A stretch of DNA of 64,000 nt from Euptelea pleiosperma (lineage: Eukaryota; Streptophyta; Magnoliopsida; Ranunculales; Eupteleaceae): NCBI GenBank assembly GCA_035048495.1, contig CM068544.1, forward strand, positions 13,014,138 to 13,078,137. The letters are read 5' to 3'. Both the position numbers and the translations under genes were made by a program. Below, piece by piece: positions 1 to 8,690 of this stretch. Every line of letters starts with the position of its first letter. The stretch's first letter is position 1. The notes under the pieces were generated by a model. It did not search any database. It was given only the letters and a program-made list of their open reading frames with translations, and was not told the origin of the DNA.

Positions 1-2
1 GT

Positions 3-913
3 GGTCATTTCAGTACTAAGAAAACTGCAGAAAAAGTCCTGCAATGCGGATTCTACTGGCCCACATTATTTAAAGATGCCCACATCTACAGCAAAACCTG
101 TCCTAATTGCCAGCATCTAGGCCGCATCTCCCAGAGGAACATGATGCCCCTCACTCCCATCCAGGTCGATGAAATATTTGACATTTGGGGCATCGACTTC
201 ATGGGCCCCTTTCCCATTTCCTATGGTTTTGAGTACATTCTCCTTGCGGTAGACTATGTATCCAAATGGATAGAAGCCATTCCCACCAAGACCAATGACC
301 ACAAAGTGGTGGTCAAATTCCTAAAGGAGTTCATCTTCGCTCGATTCGGTGCCCCTAAGGCCATCATTAGTGATGGGGGCACCCATTTCTGCAATAAGAT
401 ATTCGAGAACTTAATGAAGAAGTATGGGGTAACCCACAAGGTTGCCCTAGCTTATCATCCGCAGACTAGTGGTCAAGTGGAGGTTTCTAATCGTCAGATC
501 AAGCAGATCTTGGAGAAGACAGTCAATACCACACGTAAAGACTGGTCTACTCGTCTCACTGATGCTTTATGGGCATACAGAACCGCCTACAAGACCCTAC
601 TCAATATGTCTCCCTATCGTCTCGTCTTTGGGAAACCCTGTCATCTACCGGTAGAGATTGAACATCGTGCTCTGTGGGCCATTAAGAAGCTCAACTTCGA
701 CCTCGACTCTGCAGGGGAAGAGCGAAAACTTCAAATGAATGAGTTAGAAGAACTCAGAAATGATGCCTACAACTTGTCCAAGAATTACAAAGCCAAAATG
801 AAGTGGATACATGACAAGAGCATCCTCAGGAAAGAGTTCCATCCAGGACAGAAGGTCCTTCTTTATAATTCTCGTCTTCATCTCTTCCCTGGAAAACTGA
901 AATCTAGGTGGAC
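3..913 (+). pseudogene. Integrase of element A, 5' segment (split by insertion)
   Basis: An open frame runs from the window start with no stop up to the insertion point. It shows the end of the zinc-binding N-terminal domain (CPNC near 103-114) and the catalytic core: first Asp in IDFMGPFP (Asp codon 195-197), second Asp in SDGGTHF (372-374), Glu in GQVEVSN (480-482). The spacing between the last two is 35 residues, so this is a normal DD35E integrase. The enzyme would insert the element's cDNA into chromosomes. The ORF runs on into LTR sequence to 1031, but residues after position 913 are not integrase. The C-terminal segment is at 10313-10487. It is broken only by the insertion, so A was probably competent until N1 landed. 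Upstream RT and RNase H are outside the window. Confidence 0.93.
909..913. repeat. Left TSD of N1 (TGGAC)
   Basis: TGGAC directly precedes the LTR start at 914 and recurs directly after the LTR end at 10308-10312. A 5-bp duplication is standard for Ty3/gypsy integration, and removing one copy restores the integrase frame. Confidence 0.95.
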
Positions 914-995
914 TGATATTCGCTCAAAAGTGCTTATTTTAAGCAATTATCCTTTTAGCGTTATTGCATTCTCCTACGTAAAATACTCTATTTAC

Positions 996-1190
996 CTACT
1001 TTTCTACGTAAGAGTCTCTTCTGTTGCGTAGAACACACTTTTCTGGACGAAATGGTATATTTGCATGCATTAAACACATTTTCGGAAGTCTAGATATTAA
1101 GCCGTTCTGATAAAGTCTCATTACGCGCTTCTTCTGTCGCAGGAAACCCGATGGGACGATTCTCAAGACTTGTGGGCCCAAATCGATCAT
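996..1190 (-). other. Short antisense ORF near LTR start, open in several LTR copies
   Basis: A 64-codon minus-strand frame ends with residues RDSYVEK. Related frames occur in the same LTR position at 7776-7970, 20734-20958 (the + strand of a minus LTR), 41099-41293, 56693-56881 and 63005-63193, and in diverged form at 27377-27625. There is no recognisable domain. It is rich in Lys and Arg with several Cys. It may only reflect DNA-level conservation of the LTR start, so I do not call it a gene. Confidence 0.3.
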
Positions 1191-1280
1191 GAAAGCCCAT
1201 TATCAAAGCTTAAAGAGCCCACATGCTATGACTAGAAGATATGGGCCAAATATGGGCTGAATAAGAGGACCATAAAGTCG
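1170..1280. promoter_or_regulatory. Cluster of TGGGCY (site II-like) motifs in the LTR
   Basis: About six copies of TGGGCC/TGGGCT or their complements (AGCCCA, GGCCCA) lie in roughly 110 bp. Plant site II motifs (TGGGCY) are bound by TCP factors in promoters of growth genes. Binding here is inferred from sequence only. The same cluster is in the other A-type LTRs. Confidence 0.4.
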
Positions 1281-1572
1281 GCCCAAAGAACGAAGAGAGC
1301 CGGAGAGCCAATGACCAAGAGACGGACCAAAGCGTTTAAAGCCACATGAGTCAGCAAAGAATGATAGTCGACTCTACTGGAGAAGCGTGAGGATGGTCAC
1401 AGTGAAGAACAGGGTTCCAGACCCTCCGCCAGTGCTTTTTTCCATTTTTTTTGATACTTTTTCTCTCATCTCTCCTTATTCTCTCTCTCTCTTCATCTCT
1501 CGGTCCTCGAATCTACTGACCTAACCCCAGAACTCCTGCCCATCGGCTCTATCTCATCTCCCTTAGCTTTCT

Positions 1573-1632
1573 GACCGTTGGATCTTCCATCGGACCGTTG
1601 GATCTTCAATCGGACCGTTGGATCTCTCTAGA
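1573..1632 (+). repeat. Three tandem 20-bp units around CCGTTGGATCTTC
   Basis: Units start at 1573, 1593 and 1613 with the core GACCGTTGGATC. A, K, L and N1 carry three units, while B (near 20320-20360, minus orientation) carries two, so the copy number varies within the family. Confidence 0.85.
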
Positions 1633-1784
1633 TCCGTCGATCTACCAATCTGAGTCCCAATCAAGTCACCATCCATCCGATCGTCTTCAGAATGCCCGTC
1701 ACATCATCTTGTGAGACGATGGACATTATCAGTCCATGTGGGCCAGTAGCCGGGCCCATCATCATCGACCCGCTGTCCGACCAG

Positions 1785-1839
1785 TTAGTGGACCCCGCGA
1801 ATTTCAAAAATAATTTTAATTAAATGGGGGGTCCACTAA
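1785..1839. repeat. Perfect 12-bp inverted repeat (TTAGTGGACCCC / GGGGTCCACTAA)
   Basis: The arms are 1785-1796 and 1828-1839 with an AT-rich spacer of 31 bp. Each arm contains GTGGACCC, which fits the class II TCP consensus GTGGNCCC. The pair is present in A, B, K, L and both N1 LTRs, about 100 bp upstream of the TATA-like site. Confidence 0.75.
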
Positions 1840-1873
1840 TTGGGGAGATTCCCCATAGAAAAGTAGCATTTTA

Positions 1874-1911
<38 letters not shown>

Positions 1912-1940
1912 TTTTCTTATTTTTTTTATTTTCAAAAATT

Positions 1941-1980
1941 CCCTATTTCCATTAAAGGAAATAGGGAAGCTTTAAAAGGG
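1941..1980 (+). promoter_or_regulatory. CArG-box palindrome and TATA-like site, N1 5' LTR
   Basis: The near-palindrome 1941-1966 holds CCATTAAAGG (1949-1958), a perfect CC(A/T)6GG box, followed at about 1970 by CTTTAAAAGG in the position of a TATA box. Transcription probably starts shortly downstream, near the GGTTCGAAACC stretch at about 1990-2003. MADS-type factors bind CArG boxes; the functional claim is inference. Confidence 0.5.
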
Positions 1981-2130
1981 GAGAAGAGAGGGTTCGAAAC
2001 CCTAATCTCCTAATCCCCCTCCTATCTTTTCCTCTCTTCCCCCCTTTCAATCCCCCCACGTTCTCCCTCCACCGGTGGACGTTTCTTTTCTTTTTTTTTC
2101 TTTTCTTCTTCTTCTTCCTCCTCCACCTTC

Positions 2131-2157
2131 GCCGGAGTTGCAGGCAGCAACTCCGGC
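2131..2157. repeat. Palindrome 1 in N1 5' LTR
   Basis: Arms GCCGGAGTTGC and GCAACTCCGGC pair perfectly over 11 bp around the loop AGGCA. The N1 3' LTR copy is at 8910-8936. Confidence 0.95.
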
Positions 2158-2184
2158 CATCTGGTTCTCCTTCTCTTCCTCCTC

Positions 2185-2250
2185 CTTCTTCTTCTTCTTC
2201 TTCTTCTTCTTCTTCTTCTTCTTCTTCTTCTTCTTCTTCTTCTTCTTCTT
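2185..2250 (+). repeat. CTT microsatellite
   Basis: A long run of CTT units lies between two of the palindromes. It creates long poly-Phe/Leu or poly-Glu/Lys frames on both strands that are not genes. A second CTT run and a T-tract follow at about 2418-2474. The 3' LTR copies are at about 8964-9030 and 9197-9252. Confidence 0.95.
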
Positions 2251-2306
2251 CGTCTTCTTCTTGCTGTTGCTGCATAACAGCAGCACCGCTCCTCCTCTTC
2301 TCTCGC

Positions 2307-2330
2307 CGGAGTTGCAGGTCTGCAACTCCG
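2307..2330. repeat. Palindrome 2 in N1 5' LTR
   Basis: Arms CGGAGTTGCA and TGCAACTCCG pair over 10 bp around GGTC. The 3' LTR copy is at 9086-9109. Confidence 0.95.
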
Positions 2331-2443
2331 ACCACCGCTGCCCTCTCTGCCTGTGCGTCTCTAATCCCCTTCTCCTCCGCTCCTTCTTCTTCTCCTTCGC
2401 TTCTTCCTCGTTTCTCCTTCTCCTTCTTCTTCTTCTTCTTCTT

Positions 2444-2474
<31 letters not shown>

Positions 2475-2500
2475 CTTTTTCATCTTCTTTAAATCTGTCC

Positions 2501-2586
2501 GCCGGAGTTGCCGCCTGCAACTCCGGCCGACTACTGTACGTTCGTTCTCCTCTTGGCCACCACTGTTAGACCTGCAACTTGCAGGT
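2501..2586. repeat. Palindromes 3 and 4 in N1 5' LTR
   Basis: At 2501-2527 the arms GCCGGAGTTGC and GCAACTCCGGC flank the loop CGCCT. At 2570-2586 ACCTGCAA and TTGCAGGT flank a single C. Both fall just downstream of the second CTT/T tract. The 3' LTR copy of palindrome 3 is at 9279-9305. Confidence 0.92.
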
Positions 2587-3531
2587 GCGCCTCCAGCCGT
2601 CAATGTCTACACCACGTGGGGATCAAACCCAGCCCCCTTCTACACGTTTTCCTTGAAAGAGAGAGTTCTCTCTTCTTGCTGAAATGCATCGGTCCGTTCC
2701 CCTCCTTCCATGCTGGCGCTCGTCGTTTAGCTCCTCCTTACGAGCCCATCCGTCCCTGCTGCACTTCACAGAGCTGTTGTTCTCCACGGGTCAACCTAAA
2801 CCAGAGTTTTCATCCTCCTCTACACCTGGTTCGACCGCCCTTCCACCGCCATTCATCTCTTATTCCTTCACGGTTTAAGGGCAGCACAACCCATCGTCAC
2901 AAACCCCAGCCACTCTCCACCGCTCCACCTTAGCTGCTGCAACATCTCCACCTGTCGAACCTCATGTCCAATGCCTTGGCCGTGACCTCCACATGGTAAG
3001 TTCCGAAGTTAAAAAAAAAAAAATAAATAAATAAATAAATAAAAATATTCTATCTCTCCATCTTCTCTCTATCTCACCTCATCTATCTCTATCTTTTATG
3101 CTTTTTAGGCTAGTTTCAATTTTTGCTTTTGTTTGTCAATGTAAGCAATTTATATAGATTCAATAAAATTAGGATTCTTTTGAGCTCTTGTTCTTGATTT
3201 TCTTTCACCATGAATAGTGGTTTTTAATTCAGTATTTGATAACTTCTTTAATTAAGAGTTGATCCCCATAAAAAAAAAAAGAGCATGTTTTAAATCCATT
3301 ACCTCACCACTCTCACCCCTCCATCATCATTAGCATCAATTTCTATGGAAAAATCGGTCATTTTATGTTCTTATTTGCGCTAATCCGACTAATCCCGAGT
3401 GCGGATCGACATCCGACACAAGCCACTGTGCAAAATAGCTCATTTTACAGGTTAAAAGTTTCGGATCAATTAAAAATGTGTTGAAGTTAGGGTTTCCGTA
3501 ACCAACGACGCGGAAAAAGCCTACTTTCAAA

Positions 3532-3545
3532 TGGCGCCGTTGCCG
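3532..3545 (+). other. Primer binding site of N1
   Basis: TGGCGCCGTTGCCG starts two bases after the LTR. It matches the beginning of the site complementary to the 3' end of plant tRNA-Asp, which is usual for Athila-type and many other Ty3/gypsy elements. Confidence 0.85.
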
Positions 3546-5260
3546 CTCGGGTGTTCGGGAGTGCGAAAAAGGACGTAAAGACGGAATTAGAAAGTTGCTG
3601 AATCGAAAAGCTGCTCAATTTGGACAGCCCGACCTTTTCGGGAAACTTTTTATTTTTTGTTTTTGTTGATTTTAAGCAGTTTTTAAATTACTATTTTTAA
3701 TGCCTCGGAAGGCCGAGTGCAAAGTTGTAATAATTTAGGAATTTTACTACTTTCCATTTAAACTACTAGATCTTGTTCTAGGGTTTTTTAGAAACCCTAG
3801 ATTAAGTGAAAAATACCAAAAAATCAAAAAAATCAAAAAAATTGAAAAATGGTAGTTTCTATTTCTGCACATTTTAGGATATTCGCATATGGGAAGATTG
3901 CATTTTTGGATACTTCCCGAATCGGGAAATTTCCATTTTTGCACGGTTTCCATTCCTGGGAAATTTCAAATTGGAATTAAGCTTATTTGGATAGTTTCCA
4001 AATCGGACGAAATTCCATAATTAGCAATTCTTATTTTTAGAGGATTTCTAACTATGGAAGGTCCCCTTTTTGGAAGGTTTCCAACACAGGAAGAAACCCT
4101 AAGTTTAGTAAGTTTTCAGATTTAGGAAACTTCTACTTTTAGGGAATTTTCCTAACTTGGAGAAACTCTTAAATTGGAAAGGTCTATTAGGGGGTTGATA
4201 GTTATTTAGTCAACTCTCATGAATAGTAACTTTCCAATTTACCCTGCCTAATTGATTGATTGATTGCTTACCCACCCTAGGCAGGGACATTCCAACAAAA
4301 TATTCCCACACCCTAGACCCATATCATATACTAATTCGTATGCAGGATTGCGAATCTAACTGCGGGTAGGGAGCGAAAGCTCACTTAGGAGGAGTCGGGC
4401 CCATGCTCATGAAGGATACCCCTCCCTACCCCAAAGAGGCGACCCCGTGGCGTGGCCCACGGAAGGTAAGTCTCTATCCTCGCCTTGAGTGCGATACAGA
4501 GCAATTTGGGTGAATCATTGCCGCTTGTCTATTTGCTTTCGCATTCATATTATTCGACTTGCGTGGCGTGGCCGTTAATAATTGAACATTAATCGAGCAG
4601 ACCCAGCTCTTTTACAACTGGTGGGATTTCATCACCCACCTCATCATTCCATCTGATTTGATCCCAAGGCTCCAATTAATTAAAAAGAATCAAGAAGTAG
4701 AGCCAATTAGCCCGGTGTTCAAGGAAAAATCCACACAAAGCGAACCCGCTTAACATCCAATCGAAATAAGACCACGAGCGCGGGTCCCTGTTGTCTAACA
4801 CACCCATAAGTCCCTGCTACTCAAGTACACTGAGCTCTACGTGGCATCTTGGACTATTCGGCGATTAGTTGCGTGTGGACTAGGAACACGCACCAACCCT
4901 AGCTTAACCCGAGGGAACACTCTTCTTAAACACTTGACCAATCTGGTTAGTCTGGGACGTACTTAAGACAGCCATTGTGCCGCACGTCTGTCTAGGCTTC
5001 GGATTGCCTTGTTGTTGACTAGAGTCAGTACTAAAGGATTCGCTTTGAAGAGTGTAGCCTGGTGAGAACCTAAGAGCGACAAAGTTAGTCCGGCGGTTAA
5101 CAAAATAAACCAGTGGTCCGCCCACTGTCATAATCTACCATACCCCAGAAACTAACAAGATAAATCCTCAAACTTATCCTGATTTGTTATAGGCATAGGA
5201 TTATCTTGCTTGCTCTATGTGCATCATTTAGGATCCCTACCCCAGTGTCTCTTTGTAACC
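3546..5260 (+). other. Non-coding leader of N1
   Basis: This stretch has no gene. It aligns by eye, through shared phrases, with the leaders of F (44143-45800) and B (16600-18255, minus). Shared marks are CCCGACCTTTTCGG, a G+C-rich hairpin around CCGTGGCGTGGCCCACGG (about 4444-4462), a GTAAGT at 4466-4471, and CAGTGG...CCACTG near 5111-5129. It may carry packaging, dimerisation or splicing signals. Confidence 0.75.
4466..4471 (+). promoter_or_regulatory. Candidate splice donor GTAAGT in leader
   Basis: GTAAGT follows a hairpin-forming stretch and is preserved at the same place in F (45029-45034) and B (17374-17379, minus). The context in F and B is GAGGTAAGT, a near-ideal plant donor. Confidence 0.45.
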
Positions 5261-5760
5261 TAATCTGAAGCTTATTTATATGGGTTCAACTGCCCCATTG
5301 TTTGACTCGATCTGAGAGTCCTTCAATCTTCAACACTCTTCCTTTGCCATTGGTCTCTTACTGATGAGAGACCAGGCAGACGGATCTCATCGATCCAATC
5401 TCTTACGACTGATGATCATTTCAGTCTCACTGCATTTTATACTGGATAGGGGTGCTGACTGTCAACCCCACTGGAGTCTGCTCCACTAAATCCATCCCCG
5501 ATACACATTGTGTCTTCGGCTCTGCTAACCATGGTCAGAGAATCCCTTGTTAGGTCTCTTACTGATGAGAGACCCATTACTGTTCTCCCATACCCGCTCC
5601 TCTTTATGAGTTTGCGGCTCTGCTAACCACGGCCAGAGAACCCTCTCAGTCTTCACTGAGAAAGACCCTACCCGTACTACTGCTGGGTTGGGTTAGCTCG
5701 ATTGGCAGCGTTCCTGCTCCGACTGATGAGCTGGATGACTGATGACTCACTCAGTCTCCC
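5261..5760 (+). other. Scrambled middle of N1 with remnants resembling pol
   Basis: This replaces the whole gag-pol of the parent. Two stretches, near 5520-5550 and 5605-5640, resemble the segment around 48600-48630 of F (ACCATGGCCAGAGAACCC). Others near 5385-5465 and 5725-5800 resemble the end of pol and the start of the 3' region. A self-complementary piece, GGTCTCT...AGAGACC, occurs twice (about 5351 and 5552). The sequence looks duplicated and reshuffled and has no ORF. Confidence 0.6.
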
Positions 5761-5777
5761 TATGCTTCAAATTGGTT

Positions 5778-5796
5778 GGGGGTGATTATCACCCCC
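5778..5796 (+). other. Hairpin after the pol-end position, N1
   Basis: GGGGGTGAT and ATCACCCCC pair over 9 bp around one T. The matching hairpin in A (10522-10540) has different inner bases but still pairs; in F (51648-51666) one pair is lost. Confidence 0.7.
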
Positions 5797-7693
5797 ATTG
5801 TGTCTGGCTGAAGACGTAAAACTTAGCGCTTTCGGAAAGGCAATTCCGATATTCCTAGAGTACATGAGTCTCATGCATTTGTTATTACTGTTATATCTCT
5901 GGCAATGCAGGTACATTCATTCTTCCGATCATCAGGTATCACACACTGTCGAGTTTCTGCTGACTTGGTAACATCCTTCCTGAATCTTTGCATCATCATC
6001 ACTGATTTGTTATCATTTTAGGTCCCGGTCATGAGCACCGAGGACGGTGCTATATTTTGGTTGGGGGTGGGTATTTACCAAAACTCATGTATTCCTTTTG
6101 ATAAATATAGATATATATATTAAAAATAAAAATAAAAAAAAAATAAAAAAAAAAAGAAAAAGTTATTTTTGGGGTGATTTCCGATGTTCTCCAAAAGTTT
6201 TCTAGAATTTCAAAAATGTGTCAAATACCCTGACTTTGATTAGCTGAAAACCTCCGTTAAGTCAGTATTGAGGATGTCAATTTTTGCTAGCGTTGAGTCA
6301 ATTCAAGCGTGACTACAGCAGGTTTGAAAACTCAGAAAAACTCATATTCGGCACAATTGTACACTATCAATATCAGAGTCATCCTAAGTTTAGAAATTCT
6401 AGAGATCCTGCGAGAATAATTGTGGAGACCTAACCTAGTGAGCTTTCGAGCCTTTAATCATTTTAGAGAGTTATACAATAATCCCGAGTCAATGGATGAC
6501 TCACTATTCTTCATGCCCGCAATATTCGTTGAGAGATCTCATTATCTTTTGCTTCGATCATGGAACTCAGAACGACATCAACATTGGATTACTACGACAG
6601 AACCTTCTTTGTATCCAGTCAAGACAGTATACATGATAGTGCAAACCCTAGAAAATGATTTAGGCCATTTTTTTCTGAACCATTCAGCCTTTTTACTCAC
6701 CTGAATTATACTTCACTAGAAACCCCTTGAACCCTTCTATAAAAGCCTTTTCTTTGTAAGCCCATTAACCAAAAACCCAGTTCAGCTACGAAGTGTTACT
6801 AGCTACCCTACTTTTGAGAAGGACAAAAGAATAACTGATGTGGGTGTACCGTGAAAAGAAAAGTAAAGAAGAAGAATCAAAAGGAAAAGAAAGTGGTTCA
6901 AGCTGAAAACAAAATATGAAAAGAAAGTATGAAGAAGAGCTGAAAAGAAATTGAGCAGTCTCAGAAATATCAAGAAAAAGAGAAAAATACGAAAAAAGGA
7001 AAAAGAACCAGATAATGGTGTTACGTCACAGGAAAAATTCAAGAAAATGGCAATATCCTCTCAAGATCTTTGAAATCCTGTATTCCTTTATCTCTCTACA
7101 CCTGACCTAAGCCTCATTACAACCCAGGAAAGTCCTACTTGATTCTAGGATAGCACGATCATAAAATGTGGAGATTGGAGAAGGAGAAGCTATAGAGTTT
7201 GATCTAACGTTCCCGAGTGAAGTGGTATTCCAATCATGAGATCTTCTTCTGTTAAAGATGTCCTTCCTTCAAATAATACATATGTGAGATCTTTGCTTTC
7301 ATATATCAATACATCTCCTCACATATAAATTGAGAGAAAAGAAGAAAACCCTTCTTGTGTGATTCTATTCTGAGTGCTAAACGTGTGAGATTTGAGGTCG
7401 AGGCATAAAAACTTAGAGGTGATCTAGAAATCTTTACTGTCGGATGATGAGAATGTTGAGCACACACACACGCAGAGTCTGACTATTCTGGGTCATGATT
7501 ATCAGTCTGTAGTCTTGCAAATACTTTCCAACTCTTCGCTAGCATGTAACTGTTTTTGCATCCATTCAATGATTTGACGAACGGTGTTTTCCCGGAGCTA
7601 ATATGAAAAAGTGTGCAGCATGTGCAGAGCCCTTTTAAGCTCATTTATTTCGCACTAATTGCCAAGGATTGGCAATATGCTGGTTGGGGGTTG
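5797..7693 (+). other. Non-coding 3' region of N1, ending in a G-rich polypurine-type tract
   Basis: This is about 1.9 kb shared with A (10541-12413) and F (51667-53529). It holds TTGGTTGGGGGTGGG near 6058, an A-rich patch (6118-6160), a purine-rich tract (about 6850-7000) and a short CA repeat near 7463. It ends in GGTTGGGGGTTG at 7682-7693, which I take as the plus-strand primer site. Short ORFs of 94 and 79 codons are not maintained in A. Confidence 0.75.
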
Positions 7694-8652
7694 TGATATT
7701 CGCTCAAAAGTGCTTATTTTAAGCAATTATCCTTTTAGCGTTATTGCATTCTCCTACGTAAAATACTCTATTTACCTACTTTTCTACGTAAGAGTCTCTT
7801 CTGTTGCGTAGAACACACTTTTCTGGACGAAATGGTATATTTGCATGCATTAAACACATTTTCGGAAGTCTAGATATTAAGCCGTTCTGATAAAGTCTCA
7901 TTACGCGCTTCTTCTGTCGCAGGAAACCCGATGGGACGATTCTCAAGACTTGTGGGCCCAAATCGATCATGAAAGCCCATTATCAAAGCTTAAAGAGCCC
8001 ACATGCTATGACTAGAAGATATGGGCCAAATATGGGCTGAATAAGAGGACCATAAAGTCGGCCCAAAGAACGAAGAGAGCCGGAGAGCCAATGACCAAGA
8101 GACGGACCAAAGCGTTTAAAGCCACATGAGTCAGCAAAGAATGATAGTCGACTCTACTGGAGAAGCGTGAGGATGGTCACAGTGAAGAACAGGGTTCCAG
8201 ACCCTCCGCCAGTGCTTTTTCCATTTTTTTTGATACTTTTTCTCTCATCTCTCCTTATTCTCTCTCTCTCTTCATCTCTCGGTCCTCGAATCTACTGACC
8301 TAACCCCAGAACTCCTGCCCATCGGCTCTATCTCATCTCCCTTAGCTTTCTGACCGTTGGATCTTCCATCGGACCGTTGGATCTTCAATCGGACCGTTGG
8401 ATCTCTCTAGATCCGTCGATCTACCAATCTGAGTCCCAATCAAGTCACCATCCATCCGATCGTCTTCAGAATGCCCGTCACATCATCTTGTGAGACGATG
8501 GACATTATCAGTCCATGTGGGCCAGTAGCCGGGCCCATCATCATCGACCCGCTGTCCGACCAGTTAGTGGACCCCGCGAATTTCAAAAATAATTTTAATT
8601 AAATGGGGGGTCCACTAATTGGGGAGATTCCCCATAGAAAAGTAGCATTTTA

Positions 8653-8690
<38 letters not shown>

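Larger units (their letters stand above)
914..3529 (+). repeat. N1 5' LTR (2616 bp)
   Basis: The LTR starts TGATATTCGCTCAAAAGTGC and ends CTACTTTCA, followed by two bases and the primer binding site. In order it holds a conserved first 250 bp, a cluster of TGGGCY motifs (about 1170-1280), a tRNA-like end with a B-box-like stretch (1413-1423), three 20-bp repeats (1573-1632), an inverted repeat (1785-1839), a poly-A run (1877-1908), a CArG palindrome and TATA-like site (1941-1980), CTT tracts with palindromes (2131-2586), and a conserved U5-like end with CCCGAGTGCGGA. All ORFs in it are low-complexity by-products of the microsatellites. Confidence 0.95.

Noticed and set aside
1980..2010. GGTTCGAAACC near the LTR transcription start as a tRNA gene B box
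   Set aside because: In other copies this place is the palindrome GGTTCG-TT-CGAACC and there is no A box upstream, so it is better explained as symmetry at the promoter.
1990..2010. Telomere-like AAACCCTAA
   Set aside because: Single occurrences in each LTR and near U5 ends, with no tandem array.
1952..2603. Long ORFs on both strands rich in Phe, Leu, Glu, Lys or Arg
   Set aside because: They are translations of CTT/GAA runs and T tracts in the LTR, overlap one another on both strands and repeat in every LTR copy.
5351..5372. CTGATGAG motif suggesting a hammerhead ribozyme
   Set aside because: No GAAA core or matching helices follow at either occurrence (5358, 5559).
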